64,000 nucleotides of DNA from Planctomycetota bacterium (GTDB lineage Bacteria > Planctomycetota > Planctomycetia > Planctomycetales > Planctomycetaceae), in contig JACTNB010000017.1 in the NCBI GenBank assembly GCA_014584345.1, forward strand, positions 62,001 through 126,000, written 5' to 3'. Numbering within the stretch: the stretch's first letter is position 1; the number at the start of each line of letters is the position of its first letter. A program made the translations under genes and the position numbers. Below, one piece after another: positions 28,878 to 38,558 of this stretch. The notes under the pieces were generated by a model that was not told where the DNA came from, made no database searches, and saw only the letters and a program-made list of their open reading frames with translations.

Positions 28878-31730
28878 ATGCAGCGTCCTCCCTCACTGAT
28901 CACCGGTGTTTTGTTCTTGTTCTGGGGATGGTCCGCCACACTGGCGGAAGAGATGCCACTGCATCGGCAAATCGATCAACTGATTGCCGCCCGGCAAATT
29001 GGACCAATGTCGGAACGGGCCGACGATGCGACGTTCGCGCGGCGTCTCTTTCTCGATCTGGCGGGGCGCATCCCCACGCATTTGGAAATCCAGGAATTCC
29101 TGGCGGACAGCACTCCGGATAAGCGGCAGAAATTGATCGACCGCGTGCTTGCGGGAGAGGAGTTTCCCCGGCAAATGGCGATCGTGCTCGATGTCATGCT
29201 GATGGAACGCCGGGGGGGGACGCACATTCCTTCGGACAAGTTTCGGGAATATCTGGAAACATCCCTGCGACAGTCCAAGCCGTTCCATCTTTTGGCCAGC
29301 GAAATTCTGGGTGCGGACGGAAGCGACGAGCGAATTCACGAGGCGGCGGCATTTTTCCTGGAACGCAACGTGGAACCGCAAGTGCTGACGCGTGATGTGG
29401 GACGCATGTTTTTCGGGATCGATCTGCAGTGCGCGCAATGCCACAATCACCCACTCATCGACGACTATCTGCAGCAGGATTTTTACGGACTGCATGCGTT
29501 TTTCGTGAGGACAAGTCTGTTTCAGCCCGACAAGAAAAATCGGGCCTTAATCGCGGAACAGGCTACGGGCGAAGCAACATTCAAATCGGTCTTCACGGAT
29601 CGGGAAGGGGTTATCGGGGGACGTCTCCCCGAAGGGCGCGAAATGGTGGAAGCGACCCTGATGCCCGGCGAGCAGTACCGCGTGGCCCCCGCGAAGGATG
29701 TCCGTCCCATCCCCGCAATCAGTCGCCTGGAGATGCTTTCCAAGGCAATCGCGGAGACTCCGACTCCCGCTTTCAGTCGCAATATCACAAATCGGCTCTG
29801 GACTTATTTGTTTGGTCGTGGCCTGGTCCATCCGGTGGACCTGCACCATTCCGGCAATCCCGCCGTGTATCCGGAGGTAATGACCCTGCTGGCAGATCAT
29901 TTTGCCGCGGGAGGCTATCAAATTAAACCCCTGCTGCGCGAACTGGCGTTGACCGACGCCTACCAGCGGTCGTTCCGGCTTCCCCCCGCCACGCAGGACA
30001 TGCAGGCTTCCCGCGATCAACTCGCCACGCTCACCCAACAAGCCGGGCAATTTTCCGAACAGGCTGAACAGGCAGCCGGCGTTGTCGACGGATTGATCGA
30101 CAAACTCGACGAAGCGGTCCTGCAGGGGCGTCCGCTGGAAACTGCCGAACAGCAGGCCTTCAAGGAAGTCGAGGCGGCCTTGAAGGCTGTCGGTGAAGCC
30201 GGCGCCAAAGTCCGCGGGGCCGAACAGAAACTGGCCACCGGGAAAGCCAACCACCAGGTGGTGCAGGACGCGTTGGAAAAAACCCGACTGGCCACGGAAG
30301 CATTGAAGGACGACAAGGAATTGGCGTCGGCCCTCAAGACGATCGAAGGTCGCGCCATGGCCCTTGCCGGTGTCATTCAGCAGACCGAAGCAGAACTTGC
30401 CAAGGAACAAGCGGCCCTGCAACAGATGAACGAAAAGCTGACGGTTGCCCGCACGGCCGCCGATGCCGCCATCAAGGCGCGGGCGCCGCACGAGGAACAG
30501 CTACGCGGGATGCGTCAGGAACTGTTCGCGGCCCGGAAGAACCTGGAGACCCTGCGTGCCCAGGCCACCGTGGCACAACGGGCCGTCGAGTCCCTGCAAA
30601 CCGTGATTCAACATGGGGAATTGGTCCAGCAGCAGAACCAGATTGCCCAGCAGATTTCCACGCAATCCGGGGAACTCACCGAATTGAGCAAGCAAATTCC
30701 CGAGGTATCGCAGCAGTTGACTCAATACCAGGCCTCTGCCGAGCAGGCCCAGATGGCATACACAACCAAAATGCGGGAACACGAACAGATTCAGGGCGAA
30801 AAAAAGCAGGTCGAGGCAACCCAGGCGCAGCTGGTGGCAGCCATTTCCCAGGCTGATGCAGCCTTGAAATCGCTGAAGGAAGGAGACAGCGTAACCCAGG
30901 CCATCAAGCTGTTGCAGGAGAGTTCGGCAAAGGTCGATGAGGACCTGGTGGGGGTGACATCCCGATTGAGCGAGAGCGCCGTGCAACTGAAGGAACAGGA
31001 AAACAATTTATCCTTGGCGAGAAAAAACGTGGAAACGTCCACGCAAATGCTGAAGACACTTCAGCAGCGGCAATCCGCGTTGCAGGCAAGCGTGCAAACC
31101 CTCTCCCAGGAACAGAGCACGGTGCAGGCACGTATCGCCGCCACATGGAACGAGGTGGTCCAGAATGCCACGCATCGATTCCAAACGGCCGGACTGACCC
31201 CGCTCACCCCGGAACAACTGGCCTGGAGCGTGCTGATTGCCACCGGCGAGCACAACCGCCAACACGTGGCCATAACCGCGAAACTCAATAAGGAAAAGCC
31301 GCTTTCCGAGGAAGCAGCCCAGAATGCCACGCAACTGGCCGAACGGAATCGAGAGATTGAAGCCCTGGTGATCACGGCATTGAAGCCGGCTGTAAAAACG
31401 TTCGTCAATCTTTACGCGGCTGGTTCGGGACAACCCCAGGATGAATTCTTCGCGACAGCAGAACAGTCCCTGTTTGCCGCGAACGGGGCGGAACTGCGGA
31501 ACTGGCTGCGCCCGTCGCCGGGGAACCTGACGGATCGTCTGATGCAGCAACAGGAGGCTAGTGCCCTGGCCACGGAATTGTATCTAGGCATACTCAGTCG
31601 CCAGCCCTCCCCGGAGGAAATCGAGGACGTAACGGCTTATCTTGCAAGTCGGCCCGAGGAAAAATCACACTGCGTGCAGGAGTTGGCCTGGGGCCTGCTG
31701 TGCTCGGCAGAGTTTCGTTTCCGCTATTAA
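28878..31730 (+). CDS. DUF1549/DUF1553 protein with a ~385-residue coiled-coil insertion
   Basis: 950 residues with signal peptide (ITGVLFLFWGWSATLAE). The N-terminal DUF1549 block is clear (RRLFLDLAGRIPTHLEIQEFL) and includes LQCAQCHNHP, a CxxCH motif that may bind heme. DUF1553 follows (SRNITNRLWTYLFGRGLVHP, LLRELALTDAYQRSF). At about residue 374 it is interrupted by a Gln/Glu/Ala/Lys-rich coiled coil that runs to about residue 757, after which the DUF1553 C-terminal part resumes (TPEQLAWSVLIATGEHNR, ELYLGILSRQPSPEE). Usual family members lack such a long insertion. Function of the family is unknown; it pairs with the DUF1501 gene 25 bases downstream. Confidence 0.9.
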   Translation: MQRPPSLITGVLFLFWGWSATLAEEMPLHRQIDQLIAARQIGPMSERADDATFARRLFLDLAGRIPTHLEIQEFLADSTPDKRQKLIDRVLAGEEFPRQMAIVLDVMLMERRGGTHIPSDKFREYLETSLRQSKPFHLLASEILGADGSDERIHEAAAFFLERNVEPQVLTRDVGRMFFGIDLQCAQCHNHPLIDDYLQQDFYGLHAFFVRTSLFQPDKKNRALIAEQATGEATFKSVFTDREGVIGGRLPEGREMVEATLMPGEQYRVAPAKDVRPIPAISRLEMLSKAIAETPTPAFSRNITNRLWTYLFGRGLVHPVDLHHSGNPAVYPEVMTLLADHFAAGGYQIKPLLRELALTDAYQRSFRLPPATQDMQASRDQLATLTQQAGQFSEQAEQAAGVVDGLIDKLDEAVLQGRPLETAEQQAFKEVEAALKAVGEAGAKVRGAEQKLATGKANHQVVQDALEKTRLATEALKDDKELASALKTIEGRAMALAGVIQQTEAELAKEQAALQQMNEKLTVARTAADAAIKARAPHEEQLRGMRQELFAARKNLETLRAQATVAQRAVESLQTVIQHGELVQQQNQIAQQISTQSGELTELSKQIPEVSQQLTQYQASAEQAQMAYTTKMREHEQIQGEKKQVEATQAQLVAAISQADAALKSLKEGDSVTQAIKLLQESSAKVDEDLVGVTSRLSESAVQLKEQENNLSLARKNVETSTQMLKTLQQRQSALQASVQTLSQEQSTVQARIAATWNEVVQNATHRFQTAGLTPLTPEQLAWSVLIATGEHNRQHVAITAKLNKEKPLSEEAAQNATQLAERNREIEALVITALKPAVKTFVNLYAAGSGQPQDEFFATAEQSLFAANGAELRNWLRPSPGNLTDRLMQQQEASALATELYLGILSRQPSPEEIEDVTAYLASRPEEKSHCVQELAWGLLCSAEFRFRY

Positions 31731-31755
31731 ACGCGAAGCCCACAAGGATTGAATC

Positions 31756-33024
31756 ATGAAAAAACATCCACAGGCTTGTCATGGCCCCGTGCATCTCCTG
31801 GAACGGCGCAAGTTCCTGGGCGTCCTGGGAGGGGGGGCGTTGGGCCTGGGCGCGATGGGCACGCGGAGCGTAGCCTCGGAATTGGCCAAACAGCAGAAAC
31901 GGGTGCTGGTCGTTTTTCTGTCCGGAGGGGTCAGCCAGTTGGAAACCTGGGATCCGAAGCCGAAGACGGATACCGGTGGCCCCTTCCGGGCCATCCCCAC
32001 CTCGGTACCGGGGATTCACATATCGGAATTGCTACCACACACGGCACGGCACATGGATAAACTGTCGCTCATTCGCGGCATCAACACCCGCAACGGAGAC
32101 CACGGCAAGGGTAGCTACCAGATGCAATACGGGCGGAATGAAATGCCCGGGATTTCCTATCCGCACCTGGGGGCCGTCGTCGCGCGGACATTGGAAAACC
32201 CCGCCAACCCGTTGCCAGGTAACATACGCGTTGGCGGTGGAGGCCGCGGCAGTGATGCCGCGTACCTGGGTCCCCGCTATGGCAGCATCGGAGTGGATGG
32301 CAAACCCCCGGCGAATTCCACCCGCCCGGAGACGATCAGCGAAAGCATGGACCGGCAACGGCAGGAGTTTCGCCGGCGTGCCGATCAGCGTTTTCTCAGC
32401 CAGCGCCGCACCGCCGAAACCGAGGTTTACACACAAAGCCACGATCAGGCGCTGCAGTTGATGGAAAAGCGGGAAGTATTTGACGTCTCGCTGGAACCCG
32501 CGCGCGACCAGGAACGCTACGGCAAACACGATTTTGGCACGCATTGCCTGATGGCCCGCCGACTCCTGGAAAATGACGTTCCGTTCGTACAGATTTCCCA
32601 TACCAATTACGATACGCACAACGAGAATTTCAACTTTCACCTGGAACAACTGGGAGAGTTCGATACGCCCTTCTCCTGCCTGATTGGCGACCTGCATGAA
32701 CGAGGGTTGCTCTCGTCGACCCTGGTGATTGTCATGTCGGAGTTTGGTCGTACTCCCCGCATCAATTCACTTTACGGACGGGACCACTGGGGAACTGCCT
32801 GGTCGATTTGCCTGGGGGGGGCGATGATTCAGCCCGGAGCCGTCATCGGAAAGACGAACGACAACGGCACGCAAGTGATCGATCGCGAAGTGGATCATGG
32901 GCATCTATTCCACACATACCTGGCGGCGCTCGGGCTGGACTCCAACACGTCCTTCAACATCGCGGGCAGGGAATTTCCCATGGCCGACCCGTCGAAATCG
33001 GTCATTCGGGAATTACTCAGTTAA
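31756..33024 (+). CDS. DUF1501 family exported protein (sulfatase-like fold)
   Basis: 422 residues. The N-terminus LERRKFLGVLGGGALGLGAMG is a Tat-like signal. Family blocks: LVVFLSGGVSQLETWDPKP, RHMDKLSLIRGINT, GDHGKGSYQMQYG, VIVMSEFGRTPRIN and GRDHWGTAWS. DUF1501 proteins resemble alkaline phosphatase/sulfatase folds. They are nearly always encoded next to DUF1549/DUF1553 partners, as here (25-base gap). They are abundant in planctomycetes and of unknown activity. Confidence 0.93.
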   Translation: MKKHPQACHGPVHLLERRKFLGVLGGGALGLGAMGTRSVASELAKQQKRVLVVFLSGGVSQLETWDPKPKTDTGGPFRAIPTSVPGIHISELLPHTARHMDKLSLIRGINTRNGDHGKGSYQMQYGRNEMPGISYPHLGAVVARTLENPANPLPGNIRVGGGGRGSDAAYLGPRYGSIGVDGKPPANSTRPETISESMDRQRQEFRRRADQRFLSQRRTAETEVYTQSHDQALQLMEKREVFDVSLEPARDQERYGKHDFGTHCLMARRLLENDVPFVQISHTNYDTHNENFNFHLEQLGEFDTPFSCLIGDLHERGLLSSTLVIVMSEFGRTPRINSLYGRDHWGTAWSICLGGAMIQPGAVIGKTNDNGTQVIDREVDHGHLFHTYLAALGLDSNTSFNIAGREFPMADPSKSVIRELLS

Positions 33025-33233
33025 CACCGGCCCATCAAGGAACCGCCGCCGACTGGGTTTCTCCCCGCCGGGCATCATACTTGCCTCGCATCTGGCCCTT
33101 GGGGGTATGCAGGCATCGGAGGGGAGGGTTAATATACTTTTCACGGTTTCAAAACTGGCCCGTCCGCAAAAAGGTAAGTCTGCCGGCAGCGGAGGATCTC
33201 CCAGAATAATCCAGCCCCACGGAAGACCTCGAC

Positions 33234-34445
33234 TTGAAAACCAGTAACAGCGCGGGGAGTTCCCCCAAGGCCCGGCGAGTCGCCAGTATCGACGTGTTTC
33301 GTGGACTGGTGATGTTCCTGATGCTGGCCGAGGTTTTGCATCTGTCCAGCCTGGCGGATAAATTTCCGAACAGTCCCTCCATCGAACTGCTGCGCTGGCT
33401 CAAATTTCACACAACTCATGTGGCCTGGCAGGGATGTTCGCTGCACGACCTGATTCAGCCGGGCTTTACATTTCTCGTGGGCGTGGCCCTGCCCTTTTCC
33501 CTTGCGAGCCGGCGTGCCAAGGGACATTCGCTACTGCGCATGGGCCTGCACGCGTTATGGCGCAGCGTACTGCTGATACTTCTGGGCGTTTTCCTGAGAT
33601 CCCTGGGAAAATCGCAGACGAACTGGACATTCGAAGATACCCTGACGCAAATTGGGCTGGGGTATTTTCTGCTGTTCCTGATTGGGCTGTTGCCGAAACG
33701 GGGGCACTACCTTGCCTTAATGCTTGTGCTTGTAGGGAGTTGGGGGTTGTTCGCGGCCAGCCCCGCGCCCCCTGCGACGTTTGATTATCAGGCGGTGGGA
33801 GTCCCTGCGGACTGGCCGCATCACGAAAGCGGGCTGGCCAGTCGCTGGAATAAGAACTCCAACGTCGCCTGGAAATTTGATGTCTGGTTTCTGAATCAGT
33901 TTCCCCGGGAGACTCCCTTCGCCTTTAATCGAGGCGGGTACAGCACGTTGAATTTTCTGCCCACGCTGGCCACCATGATCTTCGGTCTGCTGGCAGGAAC
34001 CTGGATGAAGGACATCGAACTAACCGGCCCGAGAATAGTTCGCTTCCTGTTGGCCATCGGCATTTGCCTGCTGGCCGGCTGGGGAATTTCCGAACTGGGC
34101 TTCTGCCCGCTGGTGAAACGGATCTGGACGCCGACGTTCGCCTTGTGGAGCGCGGGATGGTGTTTTCTGTTTCTCCTGTTGCTGCACCTGGTGTGTGACG
34201 TTGTGGGCCTCCGCGGGTGGGCCTTCCCGCTGATCGTTATCGGCAGCAACTCCATCCTGATCTACGTGATGAGCTGGACGCTGGAAACTCCCATCCAGGC
34301 CGCATTACAACGGCATCTCGGACAAAGTTTTTTCGAACAATGGGGCTCCGCCTACGCCCCCTTCCTGCTGGGAATGGGGACCTTGTTGACCATGTGGCTG
34401 ATCTTGCTGTATCTGTATCGCCACAAGATTTTCCTGCGGATCTGA
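33234..34445 (+). CDS. HGSNAT-like (DUF5009/heparan-alpha-glucosaminide acetyltransferase-type) membrane protein
   Basis: 403 residues from a TTG at 33234 (GGAAG upstream); no better in-frame start is seen. The family signature RVASIDVFRGLVMFLM opens the first membrane segment. About ten membrane segments follow, with a conserved LHDLIQPGFTFLVGVALPFS loop. Relatives transfer acetyl groups across the membrane to amino sugars. An envelope glycan is the likely acceptor, but this is an inference. It is the last gene of the exported-protein run. Confidence 0.85.
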   Translation: MKTSNSAGSSPKARRVASIDVFRGLVMFLMLAEVLHLSSLADKFPNSPSIELLRWLKFHTTHVAWQGCSLHDLIQPGFTFLVGVALPFSLASRRAKGHSLLRMGLHALWRSVLLILLGVFLRSLGKSQTNWTFEDTLTQIGLGYFLLFLIGLLPKRGHYLALMLVLVGSWGLFAASPAPPATFDYQAVGVPADWPHHESGLASRWNKNSNVAWKFDVWFLNQFPRETPFAFNRGGYSTLNFLPTLATMIFGLLAGTWMKDIELTGPRIVRFLLAIGICLLAGWGISELGFCPLVKRIWTPTFALWSAGWCFLFLLLLHLVCDVVGLRGWAFPLIVIGSNSILIYVMSWTLETPIQAALQRHLGQSFFEQWGSAYAPFLLGMGTLLTMWLILLYLYRHKIFLRI

Positions 34446-34764
34446 CGGTTCCCGCGTGCCCCGGGCTCGCTCTCCCTGGCCGGGTTGTAATGTCTCGCAC
34501 GAGAAGAAACCCTAGCCCCCGAGATGGTTGAATACGCCAATCAGGCGCGACTAGCTTCGCCCGTCCGGAAGCGGGCCATGCGGGCGCAATCACTCGAAAA
34601 TCACTCACCGACACAAGATCCACTGAGGTGGACTTAAACGCCATGTTTGCGGCTCAAACGTGGCCCGCTTCTTCGCCGGCGCGGCTAGCTACACTATTTC
34701 GCAAAAAGCAACGCCCCGGCGGACCATCGAGCGTATGCGAAATTGTTGAGATTCCGAGCTTGAG
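34446..34764. other. intergenic region with palindromic repeat copy A
   Basis: 319 bp between convergent genes. About 140 bp is copy A of the 29-bp-TIR element. No gene or clear T-tract terminator was seen. Confidence 0.4.
34550..34690. repeat. palindromic MITE-like element, copy A (diverged)
   Basis: Begins ACTAGCTTCGCCCGTCCGGA and ends CGCCGGCGCGGCTAGCT, so its ends are diverged versions of the terminal inverted repeat that is perfect in copy C. The central ATCCACTGAGGTGGACT corresponds to the GTCCAC/GTGGAC palindrome of copy C. Length 141 bp, against 140 bp in copy C. Confidence 0.65.
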
Positions 34765-35241
34765 TCAGCGGGGATGTCCCGGCTGACCGGCCTCTACGAG
34801 AAATTCTTCCCTGGCCTTGTTCACTTCGAAGCCCTTGGCGAAGGCCGCATCGCTGAAGACGAAGTTGAGTCGCTCCTCGGCTGTCGCGTCGTTGTATTTC
34901 CCCAGGCAGTTATTGCAGCAGAAACCAATTTTCACGCCATCTTCGACGGAGACATTGCACGGAGCGCCGCTCAGGGGGCATGCCTTCTGCTTTGCCTGGC
35001 TGGTTTCCACCAACTGGCGATTGGCCTTGGCGGCAAACGGTTTCGCGACCTTATTGAACTTGCCCAGGCAGTTGCCGCAACAGAAATAAACCTTGGCCCC
35101 CTTGTAGTCGGCGGCTTTATCGGCCGCAATGGGGCGGCCAGCAATCAGACACTTCACGCCTTCCAGTTTCACTTCGCTGGCAACTGCCCCCAGGGCAACC
35201 AGCAGGGCAAACAGCGGAGCCATCACAAACAGTTTTTTCAT
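34765..35241 (-). CDS. exported protein with two CCxNC-type metal-binding modules
   Basis: 158 residues from the ATG at 35241; the signal peptide is KKLFVMAPLFALLVALGAVAS. It then has two copies of a module: C31-x-I-x-G-x-P followed by VYFCCGNCLGKF (C54, C55, C58), and C88-x-L-S-G-x-P-C followed by IGFCCNNCLGKY (C108, C109, C112). The pattern resembles YHS/TRASH-type metal-binding domains that handle copper or other soft metals. The C-terminal ~40 residues are alpha-helical. No transporter gene is adjacent. Periplasmic metal sensing or storage is a guess. Confidence 0.75.
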   Translation of the reverse strand: MKKLFVMAPLFALLVALGAVASEVKLEGVKCLIAGRPIAADKAADYKGAKVYFCCGNCLGKFNKVAKPFAAKANRQLVETSQAKQKACPLSGAPCNVSVEDGVKIGFCCNNCLGKYNDATAEERLNFVFSDAAFAKGFEVNKAREEFLVEAGQPGHPR

Positions 35242-35464
35242 AGCCAAATACTCCCTGGAATGCGACACCGTTTATTTCATGCTGAAGGGATCACCTCCAC
35301 ACAATGACATATGCCATGGCAAGACGCAAGACGTACTCCCACAGGTCGAATGATGCGACTTGCCGATAATCCTCTGCTAATTCATTTGTTATCAGCCGGA
35401 CCTGTTTTCGATATAGGGAACCACACGCGAAGCGGCGACAGCATCGCGTGAGAGTATGCCCGAT

Positions 35465-37897
35465 TTACTTATTGACCGGATTTAACCAGATACGTTGCCG
35501 GGCGGCCGCCTGGATCTTTTTCGGTGAATAGAGTAGCGGAAAATGTTCTCCCTCGGCCCAGGGATGGAACAGGTCCTGAAAGTGGGGGTCGTGGGGGTCG
35601 CCTCCCTGACCGGGACTGTTCGTAGCCAGAGCGAGATCCCAATCGGCGGTATCGATGACCACACGGAAGGTCGCCCCGGTTGGCTGACGATCGGATCGGC
35701 CTGTATTGTTGACGGTGTAGCCGTTGCCACCGCGCGGCAACGGGCCGATATTCAGTCGTTGACGCAACTCCTCGTTCACCGCCGGGCCAAGGGGATGCTG
35801 CATCCAGACATGCTTATAATCGGGCTGCCCATACCGCCAGCGCACGGGATCGTGGCCGAAGCGGCGCGTCAGTTCCTCGATGGCCTGGTCGAAACTGGTT
35901 CGCAGCAACCGATTCCGTCCCTCGGCGGGGTCGTCGCCAAAGCGTTGATCGGGCTGTTTCAGCCAGGCGATCGATTTCCGCAGTGAGAGTTCCGGCAGAT
36001 ACCTGTCCGCCTGGCTGGGCACGAGCAGGCGGCGTAGATTGTCCTCCAGTTTGCGTTCGAACATGACATACAGGCCGGCGGCGTTGGACTCGGCACGGAG
36101 TTGGAAGTCCCAGTCGGCAAATAGCGCGAGCCCGGGGCGATGGGCGGGTTCGGATTGGGCGGCTTCCCGCAGCAGGGGAATCAACTCCCGCGCCGGAAGG
36201 GAAAGTTCGTCAAGTTGCAGTTGGGCCATCTCGGCGACGGTATGCTGTTGCGAGGCGGCCAGCACTTCGCGCACTCGGTCTCCCCGATATGGATCGGCCC
36301 AGGTCCACCCGACTGCCCGGCGATGGGCGTAGTTTTCGGGGACAATCGCTTCGTTGGAAGTGTTCCAGAATCCCTTGTCCGGATTATGGACGTGCGGCAA
36401 TTCGGGAATCGGCAGGTAACCCTCCCATTCATATCGCCCATCACCGGGAACTGGAACCAGTCCATTCCAATTGGGCCGCACCGGGGCAACGCCAACTACT
36501 TGCCAGCCGATATCGCCAGATTTGTCGGCCCAGACCATGTTAAGCCCCGGGAGACGGCTGTAGGCACAGGCCGCGCGAAACTCCTGCCAGTTACGGGCCG
36601 TGTCCATCCGCAAGCTGGCGAGGTAGGGGGAGGCTCCCTGTTCGAGCCAGCCAGCCCGCAACGCATAGGCCCGGTGCTGCTCGCGATTGTGATAGAGCAC
36701 GGGACCATGACGCGTGTACTGCAACTCGATCTCGACAGGCTTCTCTCCCTTGACTGGAATGGTTTCGCGCACGGTTTTCATTTCCTCCCAGCCCTCGCCC
36801 TGGCGATAGTAGCGGGGTTGGGCGGAATCGGTTTCGTAAACGTACAAATCCTCGGCATCGATGCGGTAGATCGTCAGGCCCCAGCCGCCGTGTTCGTTGT
36901 GGCCGATTGCCACGCCCGGCAAGGTCGGCTCGCCTCCTCCGATCACATTCCAGCCCGGCGCCTGTAAATGGACGAAGTAACGCAGCGAGGGAATGTGCAG
37001 CACGCGATGGGGATCGTTCACGACCAGCGGTTTTCCGGAAAGGGTTCGCGATCCGGAGACGACCCAGTTGTTGCTGCCGACATCGCGAAGGCTGAACCTC
37101 TCCTCGGCGGGGAGTGGTAGAAATCGAGCGGGAACACTTTGAGCCGTCACGCGGGCCGATTCCACCACGTCCTCGGGACGAAAGCGAATGGGCCCACGAG
37201 CTTCCCGATAGAGTTCGAGAATATCTGCGAACAGCAGTTCTCCCTCGATCGCGGGATCGAGCGAAATTTCGGGTTCTCCGGGATGAAAATCGATCAAGTC
37301 GCGCACTTTCTCCGCGCCCAGGAGTGAGACGGATCGTCCCAGGGAAAGTTCTTGCGTCAGATTGTGGACGAGTCCCTGATGCCTGGAAATCACAACCGCT
37401 TCGGTCCAATGTTCGGGTTGTATCCCCAGCAGGCGAAATTCCAGGGGGAGCAGTTCCGGATTTTCCCGCACGAGATCGATACGGGCATTTATCCCGCGCA
37501 CAAAGGCCCGGATGATTTCCGCGCCGCGGGGGTGATAGTGATTCATTTCGGCCGTCAGGTCCCCTCGAAATCGCAGCAGACGAGCACCGATATCTCGCTT
37601 CAGTTCACGTCGACCAAGAATTTCCGCAACCGTGCCTGTCGCCTGCCTGCGCCACAATTCGAACTGAAACAACCTGTTCGTGGCCGCGGAATAACCTTGA
37701 GCAAAGAACAGGTCGTCTTCGTTGCTTGCGGTGATGTGGGCGATCCCCCAACGATCAACAACAATCTCAACCGGTTCCCGCAGACCGGGCAAGACCAGGG
37801 ATACCGCATCAGCCCCCTGATCCGCCCGAGACGAGTACGGAACCAGAAGACAGAACTGCAGAATGAGGATGGAGCGGTAAATCGGATGAAAGCTCAT
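35465..37897 (-). CDS. penicillin acylase family protein (N-terminal nucleophile hydrolase)
   Basis: 810 residues from the ATG at 37897, beginning with a signal peptide (SILILQFCLLVPYSSRA). A longer frame to 38017 adds 40 implausible residues. The precursor is expected to self-cleave before Ser275 in DVGSNNWVVSGSR, the nucleophile of the beta chain, with KPLVVNDPHR following as usual. GHNEHGGWGLT and NTSNEAIVPENYAHR are other family blocks. It hydrolyses amide bonds of small molecules in the periplasm; penicillin itself need not be the substrate, and acyl-homoserine lactones are an alternative in this family. Confidence 0.93.
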   Translation of the reverse strand: MSFHPIYRSILILQFCLLVPYSSRADQGADAVSLVLPGLREPVEIVVDRWGIAHITASNEDDLFFAQGYSAATNRLFQFELWRRQATGTVAEILGRRELKRDIGARLLRFRGDLTAEMNHYHPRGAEIIRAFVRGINARIDLVRENPELLPLEFRLLGIQPEHWTEAVVISRHQGLVHNLTQELSLGRSVSLLGAEKVRDLIDFHPGEPEISLDPAIEGELLFADILELYREARGPIRFRPEDVVESARVTAQSVPARFLPLPAEERFSLRDVGSNNWVVSGSRTLSGKPLVVNDPHRVLHIPSLRYFVHLQAPGWNVIGGGEPTLPGVAIGHNEHGGWGLTIYRIDAEDLYVYETDSAQPRYYRQGEGWEEMKTVRETIPVKGEKPVEIELQYTRHGPVLYHNREQHRAYALRAGWLEQGASPYLASLRMDTARNWQEFRAACAYSRLPGLNMVWADKSGDIGWQVVGVAPVRPNWNGLVPVPGDGRYEWEGYLPIPELPHVHNPDKGFWNTSNEAIVPENYAHRRAVGWTWADPYRGDRVREVLAASQQHTVAEMAQLQLDELSLPARELIPLLREAAQSEPAHRPGLALFADWDFQLRAESNAAGLYVMFERKLEDNLRRLLVPSQADRYLPELSLRKSIAWLKQPDQRFGDDPAEGRNRLLRTSFDQAIEELTRRFGHDPVRWRYGQPDYKHVWMQHPLGPAVNEELRQRLNIGPLPRGGNGYTVNNTGRSDRQPTGATFRVVIDTADWDLALATNSPGQGGDPHDPHFQDLFHPWAEGEHFPLLYSPKKIQAAARQRIWLNPVNK

Positions 37898-38558
37898 TAT
37901 GGTGCTTCCTCGGTGAAAGTTTCGTACTCCGACAAACCTTGATTCTGGCCGTGCTTCGTGAGCCGGAGACGCAGCTTGAAACGCGTTTACGCGACACAAT
38001 CGGTCACAGCAAATCAAGCAGCCTGCATGGTCTGAAAAGTAGCCTCCCGCGTATTATCCGCTGAAACAGGGATGCCAGCGACTCCGCAACATACTGCACC
38101 ACAAAACGTTACAACGCCATATCCAGACTCCAGCCATTGCTCGAACATTCACACAACAATTGCCAGACGGTAGGCGGATCAAGGCGTTGCGAGAAGAGTC
38201 CGTAACGCCGGGGGTAAGCATCAAGCGTAATGGATGTATTCTTGCCTGTCCACGTTGCGGTAACGGCATATCGCGGCGGAAAAATGCGTAAACAGGCACG
38301 CGCTTTGCAATTCGAACGCATAAAACTTAGTATCTGTAAAAAATGCCGGTGCGATATCCAACGCCGAGGCGGAAATTGCAATAGATAAGCTTGGGAAAAG
38401 TCCTTGTTACCGCAGGGATCCTAAGATTATCCACTCCGAAGACGTATCCTCATGAACTGTCGGAATGCGTGGCGGGTGCTGCCAAATTGGCAGAAGACTC
38501 CCTGCCCGATCCGATCCTCCGAGAGTACCGCGAGTCCCAACCAGAGAGAATTCCACTA
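37898..38558. other. divergent intergenic region, 661 bp
   Basis: Between penicillin acylase (minus) and the ABC ATPase (plus). A plus-strand frame from 38043 to about 38298 lacks an ATG but contains PDGRRIKALREES, similar to the opening of XRE-type helix-turn-helix proteins, then ACPRCGNGISRR before a stop. It could be a gene relic. Otherwise nothing is recognised; the ATPase frame is open upstream to 38391 but lacks domain sequence there. Confidence 0.3.
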
